From: Luteolibacter sp.
Lineage (GTDB): Bacteria > Verrucomicrobiota > Verrucomicrobiia > Verrucomicrobiales > Akkermansiaceae
Length of the DNA: 45,694 nt
Assembly: GCA_030696085.1 (NCBI GenBank)
Contig: JAUYNL010000075.1
Coordinates: forward strand, 1 to 45,694
Reading direction: 5' to 3'
The notes under the pieces are model-generated. The model searched no databases and was not told the DNA's origin. It worked only from the letters and a program-made list of their open reading frames with translations. Below, one piece after another: positions 34,104 to 43,968 of the stretch (its first letter is position 1; every line of letters begins with the position of its first letter). Position numbers and translations under genes: made by a program.

Positions 34104-37100
34104 TTACTCAGATGCCGGAGGGGCGATTTCCAGGCGATAAAACCGTTTCGTCTGGTTCGCCGCGGGAGCCGCATCGAAGCGTTCGAAATCCGGATCGGCG
34201 GCCAGTCCACGGGTGTCGGTATCCGGCAGCAGGGCACTCCAGGAACTGAGGTTGTCGCCATACCAGATGCGGTAGCGGCGGTCCGGGATCACCGGATGCT
34301 CAAGCCGCACGGAACCGTCAGGTTGACGGGTGGCCTTGAGTTTTGGATAACTGTTCCGATCGTCAATGATCGGGTTAAGGCCGACCAGCCACTCGATGTA
34401 ATTGTTGATTCCGTCGAGATCCGGGTTTCCGTTAGGTCCGTTGTTGATATTCGCCGAGCCGTCGTCGAGGGTGCTCAGCCCGTATTGGGATTCCCAATCG
34501 TCAGGCAGAGTGTCGTTGTCGGAGTCGGCGGTTCCAGGTCCGCGATCGAAACCCAGACTGATGAGATGCGGGCCCGCGCCGGTGAGTTCGACCTCCACCT
34601 GATGTGTCTGGGCCTGATTGCGGCGCAACACGGTGGTGAAGGACGAGCCAGAGATGTCCGAAGCGAGCGGGTTGATTTGCGGTCCCTCGACATAAGCACG
34701 CACCATGTCGCTGCCGCTGGTGCTGGTGAGATTGACGCGGGTCGCGGAAGCATCCTCGTCGGCGAGTCCTTCCTGGCCGCGGAGCATCAGGTCGAGCAGG
34801 TTCGGGGAAAGACCGAAGCGCACGAAGGCCTTGTTGAGACCGGATAACTGATAGGTGGCCTCAAGCCGCTCGGACGTGGCGGTGGGAATCCGGATGGTTT
34901 TGGAAACACCGCCGCTGGCGAAGGTCCAACCGGTGCCGGTCGCGGCCGGACTGACGGTGTAGGCGGCGTTCACACCGCTGTTTGATCCAACTTCGGATGG
35001 ATTAACGACCCACCAGTCCTTGAAGCCGCTGGTCCGATAGGCGGAGATGGCGGTGGTGGCTCCGACGAAATTGGAGGCCCCCTCATCCTCGGTGTCGGTG
35101 CCGCTGTAGGAAGCGAAATTGCCGGCCACCTGCCAGATTTTTCCGTTGGAAGGATGGCGTATCCATGCGGCCGTCATGCGTCCGCCTTTGGCTTCGAACA
35201 GGGCGAAGACCCTGCCGTTGTAAAGAAGGCATTCGTCATCGCCATCGAGATCCACATCCACGGATTCGGCACCAAGCGTCGATGTCGTCGCGCTGTCCGC
35301 CCATTGCTGGACTCGGGCATACACGTTGGCGAAGCGCGCCTGAGACTGCGTGTTGCGCGCGAAGTCCGCCAGCGTCTGGCCGGAACCGGTGTCTGGATAG
35401 ATGTATGCGCCGGTGCTGAATTTGCTCAAATTATTGTTGGTCGTGTTGTGAAACGCGGTCTGGAACATCGCCCCGTGGAAAACGGAGTTGGCGAGATCAC
35501 CGAGTCCGGTGGAGAAACCCGTGCCGTTGAGCGACTGCCAGACGGTATCCGCATGGCCGCTGGAACCGACCTGGCCGAAGGGCGTCGTCGCACCGAAGTT
35601 GCGGCCGGCGAGTCCTTCTTCATACCCGGAGCCGAAGTACCAGTTGTCGTAGTTTTCCTGCGAGGCATGGTCGATCCAGTCCTTGGCGGTCTGCACGAGG
35701 TTGAGGGAAACTCCCCTGTCCCTGGTCCCCCAGGTGGTGTAGGTGTTTCCATCGGTGCCCTTGTAGGCGACCTGGCCATTGATGATCTGGCCTGCGGTGA
35801 TCACGCGGATCCAAGGACGGCTGGCAAGCCAGCGGACATTGGAGTCATACGATGTGGCTTTGTCGTTGTTGGTGAAATCGTTCATGTCGCGCCAGAGCAC
35901 GACCACCTGGTCCTGGACGAAGTCGCGGGAGCGGCGGGACAGCAGCTCCCGCACCGGCCGGGAGGCACCTTCGTCCAGCGTCTGGTCGAGATATTCGGAG
36001 GTGACGTCATGAATCGGGAAAATCTTCACTCCATTGACCTGATTGATGCGGAAGCCATCGGTGCCAAGGGCCGAACTGCGGCCGAACCATTTGACGAAGT
36101 GCCGCGTTTGATCGGCAAAGGTATGGGTATATCCCATGGCGGCCACTTGGTTGAGGGTCTCGTCGTCGAGCACACGTTCCGGTGTCCAAAACGCCTGGCG
36201 TGAAGCGGCGGGCGATCCACTTCCATAAACGGAATCGAGGAAATGATCCGCGAGCGCCTTGTTGGAGTTGTTGAATGCCTGCGGGAAATACTTCGTTACA
36301 TGGTCGGCGAAGGTGGAACCCAGAATCTGCACGCGGCCAGTGGAAACCAGATCGGTGATGCGGCTGTTCAGCGAAGGGCCGTCGTTCGGCGCATCAGGCA
36401 CCGGGTTTCGCGCCCACTGCAAGGCAGAGGCGAGTGTGGGGGTGACATGCAGCGTCAGCGGGGCGTTGTAGGCTTCATGTGTTTCCAACATACGGAAATA
36501 TCCCGCGGCCCCGGTGGGTGCACCGTCATGCACCAGGCTCTGCGTGGTGCTGCCGGGCTGGATCGCCTGATTACCGTGGGCGAGAAGCATGACTTTGGAT
36601 GCCTTGCCGCGGTCGTTGGTACTCGAACGTCCGACATAACCCGTTAGTTTCCCGTTGAGGCGGATGTTGTCCTGGTCCTTCCAATAATCCGACGCCAGCC
36701 AATCATCACCGATGGTGTCGCGGATATCGTTGCGTCCGGAAATATCTCCAGGGCCACCGCTCTGGGTGCCGTCCCTAGTAGTGAAGACCTGGAAGTTCAA
36801 GCTCGCGGGATCGCCCAGCCAGCCAGCATCGATCAGGGCCTGGCGCTGCACGGCGATTTCCACCGCATCGTAGCGGCTCGACCACGCGATGGCATTGAGT
36901 CCGTTGGCGGCGATGCCGCGGCGGACCACGCCGAAGCTTGGGTCATAGGGGTTCTGGGATTCGGTCGTCGTGTTGTTTTCAGTTCCCCTCGAGGTATCCA
37001 CTGAAACGCTGCCGTTGTTATCGGAATAAGCGCCGACCACGACTTCCCAGCGCATGTCGGTGGCGATATCCACGGAATCGGGTAGAGCGCGCTCGCCGGC

Positions 37101-40100
37101 CGCGGGGTTGCCGGTGTCGATGAGGATGTATGCGTCCACCTCGCCCTGTTCGGCGAGCGGTGCCAGATCAAGGAAGTCGATGCGGAAGTAAACCTTGTCA
37201 TCACCATTGGATGCGACGGCCCCGCCATCGCGGAACGAGAAGGCGACGATGTCGCGGGAGCTGTCCCGGTCGTTGGTCCGATAGACATCCGCACCCTGGC
37301 TTCCGCCTTCGTTGTATTCATCGAGCGCAAGCAGGTCGTTGTGGGTCCAATCCGTAAAGGTGCCGATGTTGATGGTTCCTTCCCCCCCGCCACCGCCGAT
37401 GACGGTGATCTGGACCGGGTTGGTGCCGGCTGCCAATTCATCGGCGTTGACGATTTCATCTCCGTCGGGGTCACCACTTGCGCCGTTGGCTCCGGTACCA
37501 TTGAGCGGATCGAGTCCGTATTGCACTTCCCAGCCGTCAGGCAGGCCGTCGTCGTCGGAATCGGCATCCAGCGGATTGGTTTCGCCCGGATCCACCACGC
37601 CGTTGAAATTCTTGTCCTCGCCATAACCATCACTGAGGCCGTCGCCATCGGAGTCGGCCTTGGTCGGGCTGGTTTCAGTCCAAGTTTCAAAGGAGTCGAT
37701 CACATTGTCAGGCCAGTCGCCGGCATTCGGACGGTGAGTGGCATAGTCGGTTTTCGTGGCGTTGGTCGGCAGCGCCTTGCCATCGCCGTCCGTCCATCCG
37801 TTGCGGTTGGCGTCCTCGACTCCATCGGGAATGCCATCGCCATCGGAGTCGGGATTGGTGGGATCGGTGACCGTGCCCGCCGCCTGGCGGGTGCGATTGT
37901 CACCCTGGCTCTGGCTGCCCACGCCGGGAACGAAGCCGTGATTTTCCACGACGGCATAAAGCGGCGGATCGAGGTCGCCGATGAAGTTCGGATAGGCATC
38001 GCCGTTGGTGTCTGCGGCGGGATCGGTTGGCGGATTGGCGGCCGTGCGCCAGCCGACTTCGAGTCCATCAGGCAGGCCGTCGCCATCGGAATCCGGCGTG
38101 GTGGGCAAGCTGCGGCCGAAGGCGTGAAACACATGCACGTCGCCGTTAGTCCATGTTTCCGGGTTGCTGGCCGGCAGGGCGGTGGTGTTGGTCTCATTGA
38201 TGTCCACGAGCCCGTCGTCGTCGTCATCGTTGTTTTCGTCCGCGTCGGAGGCCACCGTTTCACGCAGGATGACCCGGGCGCTGCGAGTCGAGATCACGGG
38301 CTCAAGCCCGCCCGAGGAGGCGGCGAGTTGATAGGTTCCGGCGGCGGTGATGCGCCACGGAAAATCCCAGGTTTTGGAGTTTCCGGTGATGGTGACCACG
38401 GTACCATCCCAGGCGCCGTTGCCATTGGAGTCCACAAGCGAGGGTTGTTCGTTGGCATCCCAAACGGTGTCACCATCCACATCGGTGAAGGGTTCGCCGG
38501 AGTCGTATTGTTCATTGGAGTTGGTGTCCGAATACGGCTCCTGGCCGTCGAAGCGACCGTTGGAATTGGCATCGGTGTATGCCTCATCGAGCAAGGCTAG
38601 CGCGGGGGATCCGGTCAGACTGAGGTTGGTCACGGAGGCGCTGGTATCGACCCGCACGGTGTAAACCATGGAATCGGCTCCCGGGCCGTCCGGCAGGACG
38701 ATTTCCACGGGTTTCCCATCCGATCCCAGTTCCGCGGGCTGGATGATCTGCACGTAGGGCTTGGTGCTGGGGGCTGCCTTGACGAGGCGGAAGGCTTCGA
38801 GCACCCGGTTATCCGGCTCTGGGAAGCGGTATTCCACGTTCAGTTCATGTAGGTATTCCGCGACGTCGTTATAGAGATTTGGCAGTGGAATGGAGAGTTC
38901 GTGATATGCTCCGCCGGGCCCGAAATCTCCGTAGTTGATGGAGAAGTTGGACCGGCTCTGGGCGACGGAGTTCGCTAGAAATGTGAAACGGTTCTTCAAA
39001 TCCGTCTCACTGAGGCCGCTGGCCAGAGCTTTGGAGAAATACACCTTCATCGTGTAGTTGTCGTCCACCCGGTCCCCATCGCTCTGCGGCCAGGCGATGT
39101 TGATCCTTTCGAGCGGGCCTGCGGCCTGGACCGTGCGCGTGATTTCCGTCACATGCCCCGCTGCGGGAGTGAGGCTGAAATCGCGGGAGGATGACGCTTC
39201 GAGCAGACGGAATGACAGTGTCGCGGCGCCGGAAGCGGGGATGTTCGTGTATCGGATGCGCCATTCTTTCTGATAGACGCTGTTCACCGCCGGGTTGGCG
39301 GTCACTGCCGTGGCCTGCGCCCAAGCCACCGGAATGGATGCGTCATAGGAGCCATTTCCGTTCAAGTCGATGAAGTCCTCGTTGGTGTCGCGGGCTCCGT
39401 TCTGATTGGAGTCGGTGAACGGTTCGAAACCGCTGCCATTGCCATTGAGTTTGGTGGTGGCGGAATCATTGTTGCCCGCCTCGTTGTCGGCGATGTTGAA
39501 CCAGACTTCATCGACGGTGGAATCGGTGCGGATGACGATCTCGTAACTGGAGCCGCCCACGGTGTCGCCGTTGTTCTGAGGAAAAGCGACCTCGCCCTGC
39601 GGGGGCTGGGCGTCATAGTAGAATGTCTGAGTGAATGTCTGGTAGAGGGCCGCCTGCGTGTTGGGGTCACGGTTGAGCAAGGCCTTGGCCCTCAGAACGT
39701 GAAAGCCTTCCTTCAGACCGGTGGTTAGCGAGTTGTAGTCCGCATGCAGATGGTGATCCACGGTGGCGGGATTGAAATTATCCACCTTGAAGGTGGTGAG
39801 CATCTTCTTCTTGTAGGCGACCGACGAGGCATCGGCCGGCCACCATGAGCTTTGGGTGGCGGGACCGTTCTTATAGATACCGATCTTATAACGGAAAGTC
39901 GCGCCCGGTGATGGTTTCGGAATGGAGGCGGAGTTCCACCAGTCATCGGGTGTCTGGTTGTGCTGGAATGATAGCTCCGCCACCTGCGTGGTTCCGCGTC
40001 CGACGCCACCCGCTCCTTCGGGGTAGCTTCCGTCCGATGTGAAATACACGAACATCCTGAATCCCGCTCCGACTGAGTTGCACTTCGCCCAGATGGTGAT

Positions 40101-42431
40101 GTTGCCGGCGTCCTCACTGTATTGGGCATCGCCAACACCTTCCGTGCCTCCGGGACCGCCGACGGTCTGAAGGGGTTCATGATAGACCCAGGAGGCCTGC
40201 AGCCCACCTTCATCATTGTAGTTGTTCGCCGAGGTCGGGCCGTTGTTGACCGTGAAACCCTCGGATCCGATGGTCTTGGAGTAGGTCTCGGCCCCGGGCG
40301 ACCCCGTCTGGCAGCGGCTTGTTTGAACGGCGGCGAATTTCTCCGGATGCTGGCGGTCCACGAATGTGGGTTGCTCGTAGCCGGCCCAAGTATCGGTGCG
40401 GACGGCGGGGGGGTTGTCACGTTTTGCCAGATCCGTGATGCCCACGGGAACCGTGCCGTTCAAATCAACGCCTCCATCGAGCTTGAGCATGATGTTTTCG
40501 GCGGAGCCGTCGGCCCGGGCGAAGATCGTGAGCGGCGTGCCGGATGTGACCACCGGCACCGTGGTCTGATAGGTGAGATCCTTCGGCGTGATGCCTGCGG
40601 GATATCCGCGGTTCGCCAGGCTGTAGGGATTGAACGAGGCGTCGCCGTCCGGGCCATCCTTGCGCGTGACTGCGATGCGCGGAACCTCGCGACCGTTCTG
40701 ATGCAGCGTGATGGCGGATTCCGGCCAGAGCGTGGAGAGCTCGGGCGTGCGGTAACCGAAGATGAAATATCCGCCCGGCGGGACGATCACGGAGCCAAGC
40801 TCGCCGCCGTATTTGTAGAAACCAGTCTGATTGGAACCATCCGGGCCGGTGGCGTATTGGTGAAGATATGCCCCGCTTGGGAAACTATGAAGGAAGCCGC
40901 GCGACTGGCCCGCCGCGGTGTTGTCATTCATCATCACGACCATGGTGATTTCATCGGCGGCATTTCCCGAACGGATCGAACCGTCGGCATTGCGGTTGTC
41001 ACGGCGCTCGTAGGCGAGGAAATCCGCGTCGCCCCAGCGCCCCTGTTGGAGTCCGCGGGCGAAGTCCTGATGGATCTTGAGCAAGTTCGGAATCCGCGGA
41101 TCACCGAACTGACCGAGAAAAGCGGTGTTCGCATGCCGGGGGAATGCCCCGCCGGACTCACCAAGAGTTTCGGCTTTATAATACCCGTCGGTGTACACCA
41201 GCCCCATGCCCTCGCGGGTGAAATACATGGCGTGCTGTAGATGGCGCATGGCCGAGTAGTCGCTGTCATGGCTGTTGGCGTGCATGACGCCGAGCGAAGC
41301 CGGAAAACCTCCGCCACCGGAGCTATCCAGTCCGGCCAGGGTTCCCCATGGACTGCCTAGCACGCCGTTGAGCTTCGAGCGCAGGTCGTTATCCACCAGG
41401 CGCATGCCGGCATCCCAGTATCCGGAGTATCCGGGAGGCGAGCCGAGGTGCTCGCCGAAAACCATGGCATCATCGCGGCCCTTCTCGGTGTCGAACACGG
41501 AGTCCCGGTGGTTGGCATCGGAATAGCCGCGGCTGATGTTGAACTGGCGCTGGATGCCGCCGAGGTAGCCGGCATCACTGGAGTCCTTGTCCACGCCGCT
41601 TTGCTGGCCGAAAAAGTAATCCGGCACATGTTTCACCGCGTCGAGGCGCAGGCCGTCCGCCTTGGTGCGGTCCATCAGCCAGCGCGCGTTGCGGATCAGA
41701 TAGGCACCGACGTCCTCTTTGTAATAGTCCGGGTTTTCCACGAGGATCTGGGCGGTGATTCCATTTCCAGGGCCGAATCCGACCTGGCTTCCGTTGGGCA
41801 GGCGGTCGTAAAACTCCGGGTTATTCGGATGGCGGACGAACGCATATTTCGGATGAGTGGAGCCCTCGGTAGGACCGAAATTCGCATTCGGCGTTTCATG
41901 CGCGATGTCGATCAAGTCGGCCAGGCCGAGATTCTGCACCTGCCAGGCGCTGCCCCAGTCGCGGGTGTTGTCCCACTTCCGATAAAACCCGTCTTCGGTC
42001 ACGCGCAGGTGGAAATCCTCCGGAACCATCCCGGGATAGACGTCGATCGGCGTGCTCTCATTGTATCCTGGCACGTCGAACGCCCGGTGGTTCATGATGT
42101 TGTCGAAATACACGCGGATGCCGAAACGGTGCGCCACCTCCATGAGTTGGAGCAGTTCCGCCTCCGTGCCGTAGCGCGTGCCGACGCTGCCGCGCTGGTC
42201 CACGCTGCCGAGATCGAATGGATCCCACAAATCATAGCCCACCGAGAGCCCGCCGCTGCCCTTGGTGGGCGGTGGCAGCCAGAGCGACTGGTAGCCCGCC
42301 TCGGCGAGTTCCGGCATCTTGCGGGTGATTTCCGCCCACGATGTGTTGAAATACTGGAGCAACGACTCCCCGCAGGCCGGGCTGGCAAGCAGGATCAAGG
42401 CGGACAGAAGGCGCGGCAGAATGGGTTTCAT
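34104..42431 (-). CDS. Giant secreted GH13 amylase fused to Asp-rich repeats and a GH57-like domain
   Basis: This is a 2775-residue protein. A signal peptide (MKPILPRLLSALILLASPAC) is followed by a GH13 barrel at about 25-600: VYFDNIMNHRAF (about 110), DGLRLDAVKH with the nucleophile (about 262), VFGEHLGSPPG with the acid/base (about 325) and NSHDSD (about 388). Beta modules follow, including one like that of the neighbour amylase (VYFTSDGSYPEGAGGVG). Residues about 1280-1670 carry repeated DSDGDGLPDG and DPDGDEIVNADE motifs of the calcium-binding thrombospondin-3 type. From about 1930 to 2370 a second catalytic-looking region resembles GH57: LLAHGNQAIQ, LTLHVTPTLASALQ, GRVQILGSTFADH and AFWTPERVLDDETLNQ. 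The end is a further TSP3-like and beta module, FYRLEIAPP. The GH13 call is firm; GH57 is tentative. The upstream frame to 42740 overlaps ispH and was excluded. Confidence 0.85.
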   Translation of the reverse strand: MKPILPRLLSALILLASPACGESLLQYFNTSWAEITRKMPELAEAGYQSLWLPPPTKGSGGLSVGYDLWDPFDLGSVDQRGSVGTRYGTEAELLQLMEVAHRFGIRVYFDNIMNHRAFDVPGYNESTPIDVYPGMVPEDFHLRVTEDGFYRKWDNTRDWGSAWQVQNLGLADLIDIAHETPNANFGPTEGSTHPKYAFVRHPNNPEFYDRLPNGSQVGFGPGNGITAQILVENPDYYKEDVGAYLIRNARWLMDRTKADGLRLDAVKHVPDYFFGQQSGVDKDSSDAGYLGGIQRQFNISRGYSDANHRDSVFDTEKGRDDAMVFGEHLGSPPGYSGYWDAGMRLVDNDLRSKLNGVLGSPWGTLAGLDSSGGGGFPASLGVMHANSHDSDYSAMRHLQHAMYFTREGMGLVYTDGYYKAETLGESGGAFPRHANTAFLGQFGDPRIPNLLKIHQDFARGLQQGRWGDADFLAYERRDNRNADGSIRSGNAADEITMVVMMNDNTAAGQSRGFLHSFPSGAYLHQYATGPDGSNQTGFYKYGGELGSVIVPPGGYFIFGYRTPELSTLWPESAITLHQNGREVPRIAVTRKDGPDGDASFNPYSLANRGYPAGITPKDLTYQTTVPVVTSGTPLTIFARADGSAENIMLKLDGGVDLNGTVPVGITDLAKRDNPPAVRTDTWAGYEQPTFVDRQHPEKFAAVQTSRCQTGSPGAETYSKTIGSEGFTVNNGPTSANNYNDEGGLQASWVYHEPLQTVGGPGGTEGVGDAQYSEDAGNITIWAKCNSVGAGFRMFVYFTSDGSYPEGAGGVGRGTTQVAELSFQHNQTPDDWWNSASIPKPSPGATFRYKIGIYKNGPATQSSWWPADASSVAYKKKMLTTFKVDNFNPATVDHHLHADYNSLTTGLKEGFHVLRAKALLNRDPNTQAALYQTFTQTFYYDAQPPQGEVAFPQNNGDTVGGSSYEIVIRTDSTVDEVWFNIADNEAGNNDSATTKLNGNGSGFEPFTDSNQNGARDTNEDFIDLNGNGSYDASIPVAWAQATAVTANPAVNSVYQKEWRIRYTNIPASGAATLSFRLLEASSSRDFSLTPAAGHVTEITRTVQAAGPLERINIAWPQSDGDRVDDNYTMKVYFSKALASGLSETDLKNRFTFLANSVAQSRSNFSINYGDFGPGGAYHELSIPLPNLYNDVAEYLHELNVEYRFPEPDNRVLEAFRLVKAAPSTKPYVQIIQPAELGSDGKPVEIVLPDGPGADSMVYTVRVDTSASVTNLSLTGSPALALLDEAYTDANSNGRFDGQEPYSDTNSNEQYDSGEPFTDVDGDTVWDANEQPSLVDSNGNGAWDGTVVTITGNSKTWDFPWRITAAGTYQLAASSGGLEPVISTRSARVILRETVASDADENNDDDDDGLVDINETNTTALPASNPETWTNGDVHVFHAFGRSLPTTPDSDGDGLPDGLEVGWRTAANPPTDPAADTNGDAYPNFIGDLDPPLYAVVENHGFVPGVGSQSQGDNRTRQAAGTVTDPTNPDSDGDGIPDGVEDANRNGWTDGDGKALPTNATKTDYATHRPNAGDWPDNVIDSFETWTETSPTKADSDGDGLSDGYGEDKNFNGVVDPGETNPLDADSDDDGLPDGWEVQYGLDPLNGTGANGASGDPDGDEIVNADELAAGTNPVQITVIGGGGGEGTINIGTFTDWTHNDLLALDEYNEGGSQGADVYRTNDRDSSRDIVAFSFRDGGAVASNGDDKVYFRIDFLDLAPLAEQGEVDAYILIDTGNPAAGERALPDSVDIATDMRWEVVVGAYSDNNGSVSVDTSRGTENNTTTESQNPYDPSFGVVRRGIAANGLNAIAWSSRYDAVEIAVQRQALIDAGWLGDPASLNFQVFTTRDGTQSGGPGDISGRNDIRDTIGDDWLASDYWKDQDNIRLNGKLTGYVGRSSTNDRGKASKVMLLAHGNQAIQPGSTTQSLVHDGAPTGAAGYFRMLETHEAYNAPLTLHVTPTLASALQWARNPVPDAPNDGPSLNSRITDLVSTGRVQILGSTFADHVTKYFPQAFNNSNKALADHFLDSVYGSGSPAASRQAFWTPERVLDDETLNQVAAMGYTHTFADQTRHFVKWFGRSSALGTDGFRINQVNGVKIFPIHDVTSEYLDQTLDEGASRPVRELLSRRSRDFVQDQVVVLWRDMNDFTNNDKATSYDSNVRWLASRPWIRVITAGQIINGQVAYKGTDGNTYTTWGTRDRGVSLNLVQTAKDWIDHASQENYDNWYFGSGYEEGLAGRNFGATTPFGQVGSSGHADTVWQSLNGTGFSTGLGDLANSVFHGAMFQTAFHNTTNNNLSKFSTGAYIYPDTGSGQTLADFARNTQSQARFANVYARVQQWADSATTSTLGAESVDVDLDGDDECLLYNGRVFALFEAKGGRMTAAWIRHPSNGKIWQVAGNFASYSGTDTEDEGASNFVGATTAISAYRTSGFKDWWVVNPSEVGSNSGVNAAYTVSPAATGTGWTFASGGVSKTIRIPTATSERLEATYQLSGLNKAFVRFGLSPNLLDLMLRGQEGLADEDASATRVNLTSTSGSDMVRAYVEGPQINPLASDISGSSFTTVLRRNQAQTHQVEVELTGAGPHLISLGFDRGPGTADSDNDTLPDDWESQYGLSTLDDGSANINNGPNGNPDLDGINNYIEWLVGLNPIIDDRNSYPKLKATRQPDGSVRLEHPVIPDRRYRIWYGDNLSSWSALLPDTDTRGLAADPDFERFDAAPAANQTKRFYRLEIAPPASE

Positions 42432-42489
42432 GTAGATGTGGAGGCTCCCCGGATGCCGGGGCTTATGCGGGGTTCCTGCATTGAATATG

Positions 42490-42514
42490 TTGTACCCGGG
42501 CTCCGGGTTTACAA
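42490..42514. promoter_or_regulatory. Candidate operator dyad in a divergent promoter region
   Basis: TTGTACCCGG and CCGGGTTTACAA form an imperfect inverted repeat around a 3-base centre. It lies in the 151 bases between the divergent giant amylase and ispH starts, about 60 bases from the former. It may be an operator for the glucan genes or only a hairpin. A second small stem (CCCCGG/CCGGGG) lies at about 42447-42461. Confidence 0.3.
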
Positions 42515-42582
42515 GGATTTGTCTGGTGGCTGCCGTGAAAATGTTTTGGTCCAACCCGGAATCCGCACTATACCCACCTCCC

Positions 42583-43815
42583 ATGAGTGACGCACCCGCC
42601 GACATCAAGCGCCCCAGAGTCAACGTCCGCCGGCCGGACGTGATGGAACTCGTCTCCGCCGAGGTCGCCGTGCATTTCCACTCGTCCATCGTCGAAAAAC
42701 TGCGCGACCGCGGCGGGAAAATCACCATCGGCAACACCACCCTGCTGCTCGCCGAACAATTCGGCTTCTGCTACGGCGTGGAACGCGCCATCGATCTCGC
42801 CTACGCCTCGCGCCGCGTCTTCCCGGAAAACCGCATCTTCCTCATCGGCGAAATCATCCACAACCCGGACGTCAACCGCCACCTTCGCGAAATGGGCATC
42901 GTTTCCCTGCCGTGGCAGGACCTGACCGTCTGCTACGAACAACTGACCGCCGACGATGTCGTGATCGTCCCGGCCTTCGGCGCGCCCACCCTGTTCATGA
43001 GCAAGGTCGAGGAAAAAGGCTGCTACGTGGTGGACACCACTTGTGGCGATGTCATGAAAGTCTGGCGGCGCGTCCGCAGCTACGCCGCGGAGGGCGTCAC
43101 CTCCATCATCCACGGCAAGTCCGACCACGAGGAAACCCGCGCCACCGCCTCGCGCGCCCTCGGCGTGGATGGCGGCGGCCATTACCTGGTGGTCCTCACT
43201 CTTGAGGATGTCGATTACGTCTGCCACTACCTCCGCCACGGCGGCGACCGGCAGGAATTCCTCGCCCGTTTCAAGGACGGCCACTCGCCAGGCTTCGATC
43301 CGGACCTGCACCTTGGAAAAGTCGGCGTCGCCAATCAGACCACCATGTTGAAAAGCGAGACCGAGGAAATCCAGCGCCGCATCCGCCAGGCCGTCACCGA
43401 CCGCGATGGCGACGCCGCCGCCTTCCATTTCTTCGATACCATCTGCGGAGCCACCCAGGAACGACAGGACGCGCTCTTCGAGATGCTGAAAAAGCCGATG
43501 GACCTGCTGCTCGTCGTCGGCGGCTACAACAGCTCCAATACCGCGCACCTCGTGGAGATCGCGGAACCGCAGGTGCCCACCTTCTTCATCCGGGACGCCT
43601 CCTGCATCCGCTCGCTGGAGGAAATCATCCACTACGACCTGCACCGCAGCCAGGAAGTCACCACCGATCACGTCAAATGGCTGCAACCGGAGCGCCCGTG
43701 CACCGTGGGCATCACCGCCGGGGCCTCCTGCCCGAACAACCTGATCGAGGAAACCATCGTCAAGGTCTTCGAACTGCGCGGCGTGGACCGCGGCATGCTG
43801 GAGGGGATTTCTTAA
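42583..43815 (+). CDS. ispH: 4-hydroxy-3-methylbut-2-enyl diphosphate reductase (long form)
   Basis: This 410-residue cytoplasmic iron-sulfur enzyme carries out the last step of the MEP isoprenoid pathway, giving IPP and DMAPP. The three cluster cysteines are seen in EQFGFCYGVERAI, DTTCGDVMKVW and TAGASCPNNLIEE. IGEIIHNPDVNRHL carries the His of the active site. It belongs to the longer class found in cyanobacteria, plastids and some other groups, with an N-terminal extension of about 60 residues and inserts, rather than the roughly 310-residue E. coli type. The start at ATG 42583 was chosen because upstream sequence is the divergent promoter region. Confidence 0.94.
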   Translation: MSDAPADIKRPRVNVRRPDVMELVSAEVAVHFHSSIVEKLRDRGGKITIGNTTLLLAEQFGFCYGVERAIDLAYASRRVFPENRIFLIGEIIHNPDVNRHLREMGIVSLPWQDLTVCYEQLTADDVVIVPAFGAPTLFMSKVEEKGCYVVDTTCGDVMKVWRRVRSYAAEGVTSIIHGKSDHEETRATASRALGVDGGGHYLVVLTLEDVDYVCHYLRHGGDRQEFLARFKDGHSPGFDPDLHLGKVGVANQTTMLKSETEEIQRRIRQAVTDRDGDAAAFHFFDTICGATQERQDALFEMLKKPMDLLLVVGGYNSSNTAHLVEIAEPQVPTFFIRDASCIRSLEEIIHYDLHRSQEVTTDHVKWLQPERPCTVGITAGASCPNNLIEETIVKVFELRGVDRGMLEGIS

Positions 43816-43968
43816 TCGGGATCGATGCTTTTCATCGGGCCAGGCGTCTGTCCATTTCGTGGGTGGAGCACCAGTGATGCGCAGTGTCTTGCGCGGAAAA
43901 GTATAGGTTGATTGCAACAAACCGACGCGCATGCACGGTCCTCCGGGGCTGAGCTAGCTACCCGCGGA

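Noticed and set aside
42568..43932. 454-residue minus-strand open frame over ispH
   Set aside because: IspH on the plus strand has all three cluster cysteines and the active-site His; the minus frame has no recognisable motif.
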